Assembly: GCF_012769535.1 (NCBI RefSeq)
Contig: NZ_CP046565.1
Location: 372,001-436,000 of the forward strand
DNA: 64,000 nucleotides
From: Methylococcus geothermalis
GTDB lineage: Bacteria > Pseudomonadota > Gammaproteobacteria > Methylococcales > Methylococcaceae
Reading direction: 5' to 3'
Positions within the stretch are counted from its first letter, which is position 1. Every line of letters starts with the position of its first letter. Below the pieces are notes generated by a model. That model did no database searches and was not told the origin of the DNA. It saw only the letters and a list, made by a program, of their open reading frames with translations. Position numbers and translations under genes: made by a program. Below, one piece after another: positions 26,181-36,161 of the stretch.

Positions 26181-27671
26181 ATGAGCGAACTGCAAGACGA
26201 AAACAAACTGATCGCGCTGCGCCGCGAAAAGCTCGCCGAGCTGCGGCAAGCCGGCATCGCCTTCCCCAACGATTTCCGCCGCGACGGCGTGGCCGCCGAA
26301 CTGCACGCACGCTACGGGGAGGAAACGGCGGAGGCGCTGGAGGAAATCGCCGCTTCGGTCAAGCTGGCCGGGCGGCTGATGGGCAAGCGCATCATGGGCA
26401 AGGCCAGCTTCGCCCATATCCAGGACATGTCCGGCCGCATCCAGATATTCCTGCAGCGGGACGCCCTGGCCGAAGGCGTCTACGACGATTTCAAGGGCTG
26501 GGACATCGGCGACGTGATCGGCGTGGAAGGCACGGTGTTCCGCACCAAGACCGGCGAACTGTCGGTGAAGGCGGCGGACATCCGCCTCCTCACCAAGTCG
26601 CTGCGCCCGCTGCCCGAGAAGTTCCACGGCCTGACCGATGCCGAGACCTGCTACCGCCAGCGCTACGTGGACCTCATCATGAACGAGGACTCGCGCCGGG
26701 TGTTCCAGTTGCGCAGCGCCATCGTGCGCTACATCCGCGAATTCCTGAGCGAGCGCGGCTTCATCGAGGCGGAGACGCCGATGATGCAGGTGATCCCCGG
26801 CGGCGCCCGCGCCAAGCCGTTCGTCACCCATCACAACGCCTTGGGGCTGGACCTGTACCTGCGCATCGCCCCGGAGCTCTACCTCAAGCGGCTGGTGGTG
26901 GGCGGCTTCGAGAAGGTGTTCGAGATCAACCGCAGCTTCCGCAACGAGGGGCTATCCACCCGGCACAACCCCGAATTCACGATGATCGAGTTCTATCAGG
27001 CCTATGCCGATTACCGGGACCTGATGGACCTGACCGAAGCGCTGATGCGGGGGATTGCGGAGAGCCTGCTGGGCGGCGCCGTCGTGACCCATCAGGGCAA
27101 GGATTACGATCTGGGACAGCCGTTCCGGCGTATGACGGTGCTGGAATCGATCCTCCACTACAACCCGGACATCCGGGCGGAAGAGCTGGCCGAGCGCGAA
27201 AGCGCCGCCAGGATCGCGGCCCGGTTGGGCATCCCGGTCGCCGCGGGCGACGGGCTCGGCAAGATCCAGACCGAGATCTTCGAGCAGACCGTGGAAGACC
27301 GGCTGGACGAGCCGACCTTCATCACCGCCTACCCGGCCGAGGTGTCTCCCTTGGCGCGGCGCAACGACGAGAATCCGTTCATCACCGACCGCTTCGAGTT
27401 CTTCGTGGGCGGACGCGAGCTGGCCAACGGCTTTTCCGAGCTCAACGATCCGGAAGACCAGGCCGAGCGGTTCCGGAAGCAGGTGGAGGACAAGGCCGCC
27501 GGCGACGAGGAGGCCATGCACTACGATGCCGACTACATCCGCGCCCTGGAATACGGCCTGCCGCCCACCGCCGGCGAAGGCATCGGCATCGACCGCCTGG
27601 TGATGTTCTTCACCGACTCGCCCTCCATCCGCGACGTCATCCTGTTCCCCCACATGCGGCCGGAAAGCTGA
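26181..27671 (+). CDS. lysS: Lysyl-tRNA synthetase (class II)
   Basis: A 496-residue enzyme that charges tRNA-Lys. The N-terminal OB-fold anticodon-binding domain has [20 protein letters not shown]. Class II motif 1 is around [23 protein letters not shown], and motif 2 is [20 protein letters not shown]. Motif 3 is [20 protein letters not shown] near the end. It is co-transcribed with prfB. Confidence 0.97.
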   Translation: MSELQDENKLIALRREKLAELRQAGIAFPNDFRRDGVAAELHARYGEETAEALEEIAASVKLAGRLMGKRIMGKASFAHIQDMSGRIQIFLQRDALAEGVYDDFKGWDIGDVIGVEGTVFRTKTGELSVKAADIRLLTKSLRPLPEKFHGLTDAETCYRQRYVDLIMNEDSRRVFQLRSAIVRYIREFLSERGFIEAETPMMQVIPGGARAKPFVTHHNALGLDLYLRIAPELYLKRLVVGGFEKVFEINRSFRNEGLSTRHNPEFTMIEFYQAYADYRDLMDLTEALMRGIAESLLGGAVVTHQGKDYDLGQPFRRMTVLESILHYNPDIRAEELAERESAARIAARLGIPVAAGDGLGKIQTEIFEQTVEDRLDEPTFITAYPAEVSPLARRNDENPFITDRFEFFVGGRELANGFSELNDPEDQAERFRKQVEDKAAGDEEAMHYDADYIRALEYGLPPTAGEGIGIDRLVMFFTDSPSIRDVILFPHMRPES

Positions 27672-27692
27672 GCACGAAGCCTTGACGAGCCC

Positions 27693-27719
27693 GTTGCGGG
27701 CCGCCCGCGGGCCCGCAAC
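27693..27719. terminator. Hairpin between convergent lysS and xoxJ
   Basis: GTTGCGGGCC and GGCCCGCAAC form a perfect 10-bp stem around a 7-base loop, 22 bases after the lysS stop and 10 bases beyond the xoxJ stop on the other strand. It could serve both genes. There is no long T-run. Confidence 0.65.
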
Positions 27720-27729
27720 AAGCGGACGA

Positions 27730-28584
27730 TCACTCTTCGGCCGGGGTGAGAAGCTTTCCGTCCTTGTCCAGCAGCGGGACGTGGTATTTCTTGAGCAGCA
27801 CCTCGATATCCGCGGCCTTCTTGTCGATGAGCGCTTCGAGCTGCTCTTTCCGCGCCTTGTCTGGAATCCGGACCCCCATCGACATCGGAAAGTCGAAGCG
27901 CACCCCCTCCTCGGATTGCATGGGAATCATGGCGAAGGTGCCCGGCTTGTTGTGATGGACCAGGTAGCCCGCCATCGGCCCCCAGACGATCGCCATGTCG
28001 ATCTTGCCGGCGAGCAGTTCCTTCTCCAGGGTCTGGGCAGTGTTGATCGTTGCGTCCGCAGTCATCGACTGGTAAGGGACACCTTGCTCCACCAGCTTGT
28101 GCTTGAGTAGCCATGTCGTGGCCGGCGAGCCGTCGAACATCGCGATCCGGAGTTTCGCCTTCCGATCCGGAGACAGCGCATCCAGATGCGCGGCTGAATG
28201 AATGTCGTCCCAACCCTTCTTCCTGACGTAAACCAAGGCGTAAGTGGATCGGTAGTACGGCTTGGTGGTCGCGGCCTGGTCGTAACCCGCGGGCAAGCCC
28301 ATCACCACGTCGCACTTGTATTCTTCCGAGTCCGGCTCCTTGGCCTTCAGCGTGTTGCGGATGAACCCCATGCGCTGCGGAAACCAAGTGTAGACGAGCT
28401 TCTTGTCCAGCTCCTTGGCAAAGAGCTCGGCGATCTTGTTCTCGAACCCGCCGCCCTTCTGATCGGAATACGGCGGATTGTTGGGATCGGCGCAAACCTT
28501 GAAGGCGTCGCCAGCCGCCTGGGCTGCGACCGCAGTGAGCAGCCAGGCAAACCCGGCGGAAATCAAACCTGTTTTTGTCATCAT
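27730..28584 (-). CDS. xoxJ: XoxJ/MxaJ-type periplasmic binding protein
   Basis: A 284-residue exported protein of the solute-binding-protein fold that accompanies PQQ methanol dehydrogenases (the MxaJ/XoxJ family). After the signal peptide come FKVCADPNNPPYSDQKGGGFENKI, with the family's ADPNNxPxS signature, then CDVVMGLPAGYDQAATTKPYY and ALVYVRKKGWDDI. XoxJ proteins are thought to help activate or mature XoxF rather than transport anything. It follows xoxF on the same strand; a strong hairpin lies between them. No xoxG cytochrome gene lies next to it in this window. Confidence 0.92.
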   Translation of the reverse strand: MMTKTGLISAGFAWLLTAVAAQAAGDAFKVCADPNNPPYSDQKGGGFENKIAELFAKELDKKLVYTWFPQRMGFIRNTLKAKEPDSEEYKCDVVMGLPAGYDQAATTKPYYRSTYALVYVRKKGWDDIHSAAHLDALSPDRKAKLRIAMFDGSPATTWLLKHKLVEQGVPYQSMTADATINTAQTLEKELLAGKIDMAIVWGPMAGYLVHHNKPGTFAMIPMQSEEGVRFDFPMSMGVRIPDKARKEQLEALIDKKAADIEVLLKKYHVPLLDKDGKLLTPAEE

Positions 28585-28666
28585 GTTGCTGTGATCCGAA
28601 ATAAGCGCTCGTGACCGGACGGCCGATTGGCGAGAGTGTCACCATTCGCATCCGGCACGAACGAAA

Positions 28667-28699
28667 ATACCCCGGATCGGGTCACCGATCCGGGGTATT
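28667..28699 (-). terminator. Strong hairpin after xoxF (terminator or attenuator)
   Basis: AATACCCCGGATCGG and CCGATCCGGGGTATT form a perfect 15-bp stem with a 4-base loop; on the minus strand it is followed by TTTTCGTT. It lies 49 bases after the xoxF stop and 83 before xoxJ, so it should reduce read-through into xoxJ and protect the xoxF transcript. Confidence 0.85.
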
Positions 28700-28747
28700 C
28701 GTTTGCCGGCCGAAGCCGGCGCTCAGCTCACGGAACCCGACCGGTTC

Positions 28748-30607
28748 TTAGGGCAGAGTGAACACGGTGAACACACCGCCCAGCTTGGTATGGCTGCTCA
28801 GGCCCTTGTAGGCGCCCACCGCACCCAGACCTTCGGTGTCGCCTTCCAGGCCAGCGGCCATGCCCACGCCGGCCCATCCGCCGATGCCGGACAGGACGCC
28901 GATATACTGCTTGCCGTTGTAGGTCCAGGTGCTGACGTTGCCGATGATGCCAGACGGCGTCTTGAACCTGTACAGCTCTTCGCCGGTCTTGGCGTCACGC
29001 ACCTTCAGATAGCCTTCCAGGGTGCCGTAGACGACGATGTCGCCAGCGGTCGAGACCATGCCGCTCCACAGGGAGAACGGCTCGTCCACCTGCCAGGCGA
29101 TGCTGCCGGTCGCCGGATCCCAGGCGGTGAAGGAACCCATGTGGTTGCTCGACTCCTTCTCGCCGGTCTTCACGTTGGCCTTCGCCGGGAAGATGTTCAG
29201 CGTCGCGCCGACATACGGCTGGCCAGCGGTGTATTCGACTTCGAACGGCTCATAGTTCATGCAGGTATGGTTACCCGGAATGTAGATGAGCTTGGTCTTC
29301 GGCGAATAGGTGACCGGAGCCTCGTTCTTCGCGCCCATGGCCGAGGGGCAGATGCCTTTGGTGTCGACATCCTGACCACCGTGCTGGGTGGAGTACTTCG
29401 GATTGACCTGCGGGCGGCCGGTCTTCATGTCGACATGGGTCGCCCAGTTGACGGCCTTGTCGAACTTCTCGGCCACCAGCAGCTCGCCGGTGACGCGGTC
29501 CAGGGTATAGCCGAAGCCGTTACGGTCGAAGTGGACCAGCAGCTTGGAGTGCTTGGAGCCATCCTTCGCGGTCATTTCCTGGTCGACCAGCACCATTTCG
29601 TTGATGCCGTCGTAGTCCCATTCGTCGTGGGGGGTCATCTGATAGACCCATTTGGCCTCACCGGTGTCGACGTCGCGAGCCCAGATGGTCATCGACCACT
29701 TGTTGTCGCCGGGGCGCTGCACCGGGTTCCAGGTGCTCGGGTTGCCGGAGCCGTAATAAACCAGGTTCAGCTCCGGATCATAGCTGTACCAGCCCCAGGT
29801 CGTGCCGCCGCCGATCTTCCACTGGTCGCCCTGCCACGTCTTCAGCGAGGAATCCTTGCCGACCGGCGCCATTTTGCCGTCGGTCCAGGTCATGGTGCTT
29901 GCCGGATCCAGGCCGACTTCGTCGTCCGGCCCCATACTGAACTTCTTCCAGGCCAGGCTGCCGTCCTTGATGTTGTAGGCTGCCAGGAAACCGCGGACGC
30001 CGAATTCGCCGCCGGAGATGCCCGTCAGGACCTTGTCCTTGACGACCAGGGGCGCGTTGGTGGCGGTCATGCCGGTCTTTGGATCGCCATTCTTGACCTT
30101 CCAGACGACTTTGCCGGTCTTGGCGTCGAGGGCCACCAGGGTGGCATCGCCCTGAGCCAGGAAGAGCTTGCCGTCACCGTAGGCCAGACCACGGTTGACC
30201 ACGTCGCAACACATCACGGAGATGACCTGGGATTGGTCGGTGCCCTTGTCGGGCGCGTAGACGTACTCCCACAGCACGGATTGGGTCGCCTGATCCAGCG
30301 CATAGACCTTATGGGGATACCCGGTGTGAATGTAGATCACGTCGTTGATGACGAGCGGACCGCCCTCATGGCCGCGCAGCATGCCGGTGGAGAACGTCCA
30401 TACCGGCTGCAGGTGCTTGGCATTCTTGAAATTGATCTGGTCCAGCGTGCTGTAACGCGTGCCCGCGTAGTTGCCACCCCAAGTCGCAAAGTTCTTCGTA
30501 TCCTTGGTGAGTGCTTCCACTTCGGCGTTCGCGAAAGAGACGCCGGGTACTGCCAGCAACGATGCTACGGAACTTGCGACGAGCCAGCTTTTCACGGGTT
30601 TTTTCAT
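28748..30607 (-). CDS. xoxF: Lanthanide-dependent methanol dehydrogenase XoxF
   Basis: A PQQ-dependent eight-bladed propeller enzyme of the periplasm that oxidises methanol, 619 residues including a signal peptide ([20 protein letters not shown]). The adjacent-cysteine pair near PQQ is in [10 protein letters not shown]. The key feature is DEWDYDG: Asp331 is the catalytic base and the extra Asp333 is the lanthanide ligand; calcium-type MxaF has Ala there. PQQ-dehydrogenase tryptophan-docking repeats such as [15 protein letters not shown] and [10 protein letters not shown] are present. The ATG follows a near-perfect AGGAGGA site. It forms a methanol-oxidation locus with xoxJ and the divergent relay genes. 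Confidence 0.97.
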   Translation of the reverse strand: MKKPVKSWLVASSVASLLAVPGVSFANAEVEALTKDTKNFATWGGNYAGTRYSTLDQINFKNAKHLQPVWTFSTGMLRGHEGGPLVINDVIYIHTGYPHKVYALDQATQSVLWEYVYAPDKGTDQSQVISVMCCDVVNRGLAYGDGKLFLAQGDATLVALDAKTGKVVWKVKNGDPKTGMTATNAPLVVKDKVLTGISGGEFGVRGFLAAYNIKDGSLAWKKFSMGPDDEVGLDPASTMTWTDGKMAPVGKDSSLKTWQGDQWKIGGGTTWGWYSYDPELNLVYYGSGNPSTWNPVQRPGDNKWSMTIWARDVDTGEAKWVYQMTPHDEWDYDGINEMVLVDQEMTAKDGSKHSKLLVHFDRNGFGYTLDRVTGELLVAEKFDKAVNWATHVDMKTGRPQVNPKYSTQHGGQDVDTKGICPSAMGAKNEAPVTYSPKTKLIYIPGNHTCMNYEPFEVEYTAGQPYVGATLNIFPAKANVKTGEKESSNHMGSFTAWDPATGSIAWQVDEPFSLWSGMVSTAGDIVVYGTLEGYLKVRDAKTGEELYRFKTPSGIIGNVSTWTYNGKQYIGVLSGIGGWAGVGMAAGLEGDTEGLGAVGAYKGLSSHTKLGGVFTVFTLP

Positions 30608-31038
30608 CTTGTTTCCTCCTGGTATCTGCATCCGCAGAATACGTTTTGTTAGTGAAAAAATTTCCGAAAACTCTAGGGAGGACGGCGGCCGGTATCGCCG
30701 GAATTTTTCCCGGTAAAAGGCATGAAAATGCCCCGTCCAGCCCGTCTGGACGCGTAAGGTGAAGGATTTCGCCATAAAAGTCAACCTGAGTCCTACCCCG
30801 GGAAATGCAGCCGGAAGCCGCATTTTTCCTTGCCTGGAGACCGTGCCACCCGGGTCGGACGGAAGCGCGTCAATTCGCCACACCCACAGCCTGCGAGCCG
30901 ACCTCCGGGAAAGGAGAAGCCGCGCCTTCCGAAGCCATGTGCCCGCCCGAGCCGATGCAGTTGAACATCGATGCGCCTTAAGGAGAAAATGCCCGCACAG
31001 AATTCTCAGGTCTTCTCGCCCCTTCCGAGGACACTCCA
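30608..31038. promoter_or_regulatory. 431-base divergent region between xoxF and the metallohydrolase gene
   Basis: No convincing gene was seen here. The xoxF-proximal 60 bases are AT-rich and hold its ribosome site. GTCCAG-CCCGT-CTGGAC (30735-30751) is a short perfect inverted repeat, 128 bases upstream of xoxF, and could be an operator. The far end has a GAGGA ribosome site before the GTG start at 31039. Confidence 0.45.
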
Positions 31039-31971
31039 GTGCTCGCCACTTTCTTCCGAACCGCCGGGACAGCCTTGATCAGCTTCTGGGCGGGCTCGGC
31101 CATTGCCCTGCCCGACCTCGATCTCCGCGAAATCGCGGCAGGCATCTTCGTCCATCAGGGGCGGAACGAACTGCCCGATACCCACAATCGGGGAGAGATC
31201 GCCAATATCGGCTTCATCGCGGGCGAGCGCTGCGTCGCCGTGATCGACAGCGGAGGGAGCCCCGAACAGGGCCGGGCGCTGAAAGCCGCGGTCGCCGCCC
31301 GCACCACGGTGCCCGTGTGCTACGTGGTCAACACCCACGTCCACCCGGACCACATCTACGGCAACCGGGCCTTCAAGGCACCCGGCGTGTCGTTCGTCGG
31401 CCATCATAAGCTCGCCCGGGCGATGGCGATGCGCGCTCCGTATTACATCGAAAAAGCGTCGCGCGATCTGGGCCATGCGCTGACCGCGGAGGACTTCGTG
31501 CCTCCTGACCTGGTGGTGCAGGACAGGATGGAGCTCGATCTGGGCAGCCGGACCCTCACCCTCACCGCGCATGGCCCCGCCCACACCGACAACGACCTGA
31601 GCGTCTACGATGCCAAGACGGCGACGTTATGGGCGGCCGATCTCCTGTTCATGGGCCACGTGCCGGTCGTGGACGGCAGCCTGACCGGCTGGCTGAAGGA
31701 AATCGAGCGGCTGAAAGCCGTGCCGGCCAAACTGGCCGTCCCCGGCCATGGTCCGGCGGTCAGCGACTGGCCCGCGGCCATCGCCGCCGAGGAACGCTAC
31801 CTCAGTGGTCTCGCGGACGAAGTCCGCGCGGCGATCAGACAGCACCGGACGATGGAGCAAGCCATGGAAACGGTCGGGATTTCGATGCGGAACGACTGGC
31901 AATTGTTCAGTGAATTCAACAAGAAGAACGTTGCCACCGCCTTCGCCGCGCTGGAATGGGAAGACGATTGA
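31039..31971 (+). CDS. Quinoprotein relay system zinc metallohydrolase
   Basis: A 310-residue exported metallo-beta-lactamase-fold protein. The N-terminal hydrophobic segment is followed by the zinc motif [12 protein letters not shown] (HxHxDH), then [11 protein letters not shown] and [11 protein letters not shown], and finally PGHGPA, completing both metal sites. This SoxH-like family occurs with PQQ dehydrogenases and SoxYZ-like carriers and is named the quinoprotein relay system hydrolase; its substrate is unknown. The start is GTG with GAGGA upstream. It is divergent from xoxF and followed by the carrier gene. Confidence 0.85.
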   Translation: MLATFFRTAGTALISFWAGSAIALPDLDLREIAAGIFVHQGRNELPDTHNRGEIANIGFIAGERCVAVIDSGGSPEQGRALKAAVAARTTVPVCYVVNTHVHPDHIYGNRAFKAPGVSFVGHHKLARAMAMRAPYYIEKASRDLGHALTAEDFVPPDLVVQDRMELDLGSRTLTLTAHGPAHTDNDLSVYDAKTATLWAADLLFMGHVPVVDGSLTGWLKEIERLKAVPAKLAVPGHGPAVSDWPAAIAAEERYLSGLADEVRAAIRQHRTMEQAMETVGISMRNDWQLFSEFNKKNVATAFAALEWEDD

Positions 31972-32018
31972 ATATATAAGAGTATTCGCTCACAAACACA
32001 CCGCCCGGAGGTCAACAC

Positions 32019-32831
32019 ATGCAAGCTGGAATCGTCCCTCGTATTTGGATATTGCTGCTCGGAATCACGGTCTCCGCCTGGGCGCAGGCGGCGGACCCGC
32101 AAGACGAAGGCGCATGGACGAGCGCGCTGCGGGCTCAGTATTTCGGCGACAAACCCATGGAAGAAGGCAATACCGTCATCGAACTGACGGCCCCTTATCG
32201 CGCCGAGGACCCGGCTCTGGTCCCCATCCAGATCACCGGCAAGATTCCGCAAAAGCCGGAGCAATACATCAAGCGGATCACCCTGATCATCGACAACAAT
32301 CCGGTGCCCTTCGCCGCATCCTTCGACCTCACTCCGGCGACCGGCAAAGCCGACTTGGCGATGCGGGTTCGCGTCAACTCCTATACCTATGTCCGCGCCA
32401 TCGCCGAGACCAGCGACGGCAAGCTCCATATGAACAAGGCTTTCGTCAAGGCCAGCGGCGGATGCTCCGCGCCCATCGGCTCGGACCTCGATGCCGCCAT
32501 GGCGCGGCTTGGGAAAATGAAGTTCCGCACGGACGGCGACAAGCTCGCGCTGGGACAGGCCAACCCGGTCCAGCTCCTCATCAGCCACCCCAACATCACC
32601 GGGCTGCAGATGGACCAGATTTCGCGGCTGATCAAACCGCCGCACTATGTCGAGGAGGTCAAGGTGAGCTTCAACGGGGCGCCGGTCCTGACCGCCAAGA
32701 CGGACATCGCCATCAGCGCCGATCCCCATTTCCGTTTCTATTTCGTGCCGGACAAGGCGGGGGAACTCAAGGCGGAAATCCGCGACAACCTGGGCAAAAC
32801 CTTCACCGCCAGCCAGACCGTGACGGACTGA
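32019..32831 (+). CDS. Quinoprotein-associated SoxYZ-like fused carrier
   Basis: A 270-residue exported protein. After the signal peptide, residues about 30-150 form a SoxY-like domain ending KASGGCSAP; Cys149 sits where SoxY carries its swinging-arm cysteine. Residues about 165-270 form a SoxZ-like domain (ISHPNITGLQMDQ, KVSFNGAPVLTAKTDIAIS). In Sox systems such carriers hold sulfur intermediates; in methylotrophs the fused form occurs beside PQQ dehydrogenases with an unknown role. GGAGG precedes the ATG. It is probably one transcript with the metallohydrolase gene. Confidence 0.88.
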   Translation: MQAGIVPRIWILLLGITVSAWAQAADPQDEGAWTSALRAQYFGDKPMEEGNTVIELTAPYRAEDPALVPIQITGKIPQKPEQYIKRITLIIDNNPVPFAASFDLTPATGKADLAMRVRVNSYTYVRAIAETSDGKLHMNKAFVKASGGCSAPIGSDLDAAMARLGKMKFRTDGDKLALGQANPVQLLISHPNITGLQMDQISRLIKPPHYVEEVKVSFNGAPVLTAKTDIAISADPHFRFYFVPDKAGELKAEIRDNLGKTFTASQTVTD

Positions 32832-34922
32832 TCAGGCGCGGGCCGCGGCCATCGTCGCGGCCACTTCCACCAGCACGATCAGGGTGCGATCGGGGAGGAA
32901 CAGGCGCCGCTGGTCCGGCAGCGGACTGCCCTCCTCGGTTTCGCCAATGTCACAAGGCGATTCCATGGCGGTATCCACAGCCTTGAGCCAGACTCCACCA
33001 CGAAGCGTGTCCGGCAGCCGGAAGCAAAGCCCCCCCTCCGTCGGATTGAACAGCAGGCAGAGCGGCCGTTCCTGCGCCCCGACCGCCCGGATGCAGCAAC
33101 CCATGGCCGAATCGGCCTGCCAGTCGGGCTGGCCGCCGGCAGGATTGAACCAGAGGATGTCTTCCGGCCGGTAGAACTGCTCCCGCGACAGCACCGGATG
33201 GCGGGTGCGGAACGCGATCATCTTACGGACGAACTCGAAAAACGACCGGTTTTCGTCCAGCAAGCGCCAGTCGAACCAGGAAATGTCGTTATCCTGGCAA
33301 TAGGCGTTGTTGTTGCCCTTCTGTGTCCGGCAAAATTCGTCGCCCCCCAGTATCATGGGCACACCCCTGGACAACAGCAGAGAGGCCATGAAGTTCTTCA
33401 TCTGGCGCCGCCGGATGGCGTTGATTTCATGTTCGCCGCTCGGCCCTTCGCAGCCGTAATTGGCGCTGAAGTTATGGTCCGACCCGTCTCGGTTGTCCTC
33501 CCCGTTCGCGGTGTTGTGCTTGCACGCATAGCTGACCAGGTCGTTGAGCGTGAAACCGTCGTGACAGGTCACGAAGTTGATGCTGTTCACCGGCGCCTTG
33601 CCGGAATGCTCGTAGATGTCCGCGCTGCCGCACAGACGGCTGGCAAAGGCGCCCGCCATGCCCGGATCGCCGCGCCAGTAGCGGCGCACGTCGTCCCGGT
33701 ACACCCCGTTCCATTCGCACCAGCGTTCGCCCGGGAAACGCCCCACCAGATAGGCACCGCCGGCATCCCAGGCCTCGGCGATGAGCTTGACGTCGCGCAG
33801 GATGGGATCTTCCGCGATCAGTTCCAGCAGCGGCGGATTCCGCACCAGATGCCCACTGCGGTCACGCCCCAGAATCGAGGCCAGATCGAACCGGAAACCG
33901 TCCACGTGCATCTCGACCACCCAGTACCGCAGACAGTCCAGGATATAGTTGCGCACCACCGGGTGATTGCAGTTGACGGTATTGCCGCAGCCCGAATAGT
34001 TGCGGTAGCGTCGGCGGTCTTCTTCCAGCAGGTAATAGATGCTGTTGTCAAGGCCGCGGAAATTCAGGATGGGGCCGGTCTCATCCCCTTCCGCGGTATG
34101 GTTGAACACCACGTCGAGGAGGACCTCGATGTCGGCCTCGTGCAGGGCCTTGACCATCTGCTTGAACTCTTCCACCTGACAGCCGGGATAGGCGCCGGTC
34201 CCGTAGCCCGCATGCGGGGCCTGGAAAGCGATGGTGTTGTAACCCCAGTAATTCCGCAGCCTCTCCCCGGTGACGGGGTTGTAGCGGGTCACTTCATAGG
34301 GGTTGAAAGCCTGCAGCGGCATCAGCTCCAGCGCGGTGATCCCGAGCTGCTTGAAATAAGGGATCTTGTCGATGACGCCGAGGTAGGTGCCGGGATGCCG
34401 GACCGCCGAGGAGGGATGAATGCTCAGACCCCGCACATGGGCCTCATAGATGACCAGCTCCGACCAAGGGTGCTTGAGCGGCCGGTCGTTGCCCCAGTCG
34501 AAATGGTCCGCCGTGACCAATGCCTTCGCCACCACCCCCCCCGGCCCACCGACCGCGGCTCCTGAAAACTCCCAATGCTCGGGGGTCACCAGAGCCGTGG
34601 CGTAAGGGTCCAGCAGCACCGCCTGCGGATCGAAACGATGGCCCCTATGCGGCTCATGCGGTCCGTCGACCTGAAAGGCGTATGCCAGGCCGCGGTGTGC
34701 GCCGTGCACCGCCACGTGCCAGATATCGCCGGTACGGTGGTGGTGGGGATCGAGATCGATGACCTGGTGAGGCTGGGCATCGGCCGGATCGGCGAACAGC
34801 AGCAGGCGGACCCGCGAGCCATGGCGGCTGAACAGGGAGAAATTGGCGTCCGTTTCCTGGAAATGAACGCCGAGGGGCAAGGGGGACCCCCTTGAATAAT
34901 CGAATTGTGCAGGCACCGTCAT
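32832..34922 (-). CDS. glgX: Glycogen debranching enzyme GlgX
   Basis: A 696-residue glycoside hydrolase family 13 isoamylase-type enzyme that removes branches trimmed by glycogen phosphorylase. The N-terminal CBM48-like region is HFQETDANFSLFSRHGSRV, with the typical DPYATAL after it. Catalytic region motifs are DVVFNHTAEGDE, DGFRFDLAS (nucleophile Asp), LIAEAWDAGG (acid Glu) and FVTCHDGFTLND (third carboxylate). I prefer the ATG at 34922 to a TTG 13 codons upstream. Its stop abuts the stop of the SoxYZ-like gene (TGATCA shared junction). Confidence 0.95.
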   Translation of the reverse strand: MTVPAQFDYSRGSPLPLGVHFQETDANFSLFSRHGSRVRLLLFADPADAQPHQVIDLDPHHHRTGDIWHVAVHGAHRGLAYAFQVDGPHEPHRGHRFDPQAVLLDPYATALVTPEHWEFSGAAVGGPGGVVAKALVTADHFDWGNDRPLKHPWSELVIYEAHVRGLSIHPSSAVRHPGTYLGVIDKIPYFKQLGITALELMPLQAFNPYEVTRYNPVTGERLRNYWGYNTIAFQAPHAGYGTGAYPGCQVEEFKQMVKALHEADIEVLLDVVFNHTAEGDETGPILNFRGLDNSIYYLLEEDRRRYRNYSGCGNTVNCNHPVVRNYILDCLRYWVVEMHVDGFRFDLASILGRDRSGHLVRNPPLLELIAEDPILRDVKLIAEAWDAGGAYLVGRFPGERWCEWNGVYRDDVRRYWRGDPGMAGAFASRLCGSADIYEHSGKAPVNSINFVTCHDGFTLNDLVSYACKHNTANGEDNRDGSDHNFSANYGCEGPSGEHEINAIRRRQMKNFMASLLLSRGVPMILGGDEFCRTQKGNNNAYCQDNDISWFDWRLLDENRSFFEFVRKMIAFRTRHPVLSREQFYRPEDILWFNPAGGQPDWQADSAMGCCIRAVGAQERPLCLLFNPTEGGLCFRLPDTLRGGVWLKAVDTAMESPCDIGETEEGSPLPDQRRLFLPDRTLIVLVEVAATMAAARA

Positions 34923-35142
34923 CACAGCCGGACCTCGACCAAGACCGATCTCGAAAGACAAAGAAACGCGGCGAGCCGGAAGTGTATCATTAACTTCTTG
35001 CGCACCGGCTGTGGCCAGCGGGCAAATTCCCTAGAGCAATGATCGGGAACTTGTTCCGTCGGCACAGGTCTTACCTACTGCCACAGCCACCCGATGAGTG
35101 AGCATGATGGCATCAAACCAACACCAACTCAGGAGAAATCAG

Positions 35143-35904
35143 ATGGCTACAACAACCGTTGGCGGCATCGCCGCTACCGACCGGCCGCTACTGGACAAGA
35201 AGTGGCTGGTTTTCGCACTGGCGATCTACACCGTGTTCTACATGTGGGTGCGCTGGTACGAAGGCGTCTACGGCTGGTCCGCCGGCCTGGACTCGTTCGC
35301 GCCGGAGTTCGAAACCTACTGGATGAACTTCCTGTACACCGAGATCGTCCTGGAAATCGTCACGGCTTCGATCCTGTGGGGCTACCTGTGGAAGACCCGC
35401 GACCGCAACCTGGCCGCGCTGAGCCCGCGGGAAGAACTGCGCCGCAACTTCACCCACCTGACCTGGCTGGTGGCCTACGCCTGGGCCATCTACTGGGGCG
35501 CCTCCTACTTCACCGAGCAGGACGGCACCTGGCATCAGACGATCGTGCGCGACACCGACTTCACCCCGTCGCACATCATCGAGTTCTATCTGAGCTACCC
35601 GATCTACATCATCACCGGCTTCGCGGCGTTCATCTACGCCAAGACGCGTCTGCCGTACTTCGCGAAGGGCATTTCGCTGCCGTACCTGGTGCTGGTGGTG
35701 GGTCCGTTCATGATTCTGCCGAACGTGGGTCTGAACGAATGGGGTCACACCTTCTGGTTCATGGAAGAGCTGTTCGTGGCACCGCTGCACTATGGCTTCG
35801 TGATCTTCGGCTGGCTGGCGCTGGCCGTCATGGGCACGCTGAGCCAGACCTTCTACAGCTTCTCGCACCTGTTCGAACACGAACTGTGCCCGGACATCCG
35901 CTGA
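35143..35904 (+). CDS. pmoC: Particulate methane monooxygenase subunit C, orphan copy
   Basis: A 253-residue multi-span subunit of the membrane copper enzyme that oxidises methane. The copper-site pattern of PmoC is complete: Asp127-x3-His131 in DGTWH and His144 in FTPSHIIEFY. Other family blocks are EIVLEIVTASILWGYLW and GLNEWGHTFWFMEELFVAPLHYG. The chosen ATG (MATTTVGG) follows AGGAG; an upstream ATG in frame lacks a good site. No pmoA or pmoB lies beside it. Extra stand-alone pmoC genes are known in methanotrophs with complete pmoCAB operons elsewhere, and this one has its own terminator. Confidence 0.96.
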   Translation: MATTTVGGIAATDRPLLDKKWLVFALAIYTVFYMWVRWYEGVYGWSAGLDSFAPEFETYWMNFLYTEIVLEIVTASILWGYLWKTRDRNLAALSPREELRRNFTHLTWLVAYAWAIYWGASYFTEQDGTWHQTIVRDTDFTPSHIIEFYLSYPIYIITGFAAFIYAKTRLPYFAKGISLPYLVLVVGPFMILPNVGLNEWGHTFWFMEELFVAPLHYGFVIFGWLALAVMGTLSQTFYSFSHLFEHELCPDIR

Positions 35905-35966
35905 TGCCGGCGTAAGGCTCGCGGGGCAACCGCCCCTCGAGCGTCTCGGCGAAACTGGAAGAAGGG

Positions 35967-36007
35967 AGCCGCTGTCCGGCCTTATAAGCCCGGGCAGCGG
36001 CTTTTTT
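35967..36007 (+). terminator. Rho-independent terminator of pmoC
   Basis: AGCCGCTGTCCGG pairs with CCGGGCAGCGGCT around CCTTATAAGC-type loop sequence (one bulge), followed by TTTTTT. It ends 103 bases after the pmoC stop. Confidence 0.9.
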
Positions 36008-36161
36008 CGTTCCCGACAAGGCACACAGCCCACCAAACATCATTTGCATGACAACCACCTCATTGTTACGATCACATTTCAATGCCCCGCGGCGCTTATC
36101 GGCTGATCGCTCCGTGAACGCGCGACGATGCCTGCCGATCCCGCTCAGAAATCGCACCGGG

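Noticed and set aside
34534-34541. C-rich run inside glgX on the plus strand
   Set aside because: Only about eight bases, in a housekeeping gene, and not clearly longer than chance in this composition.
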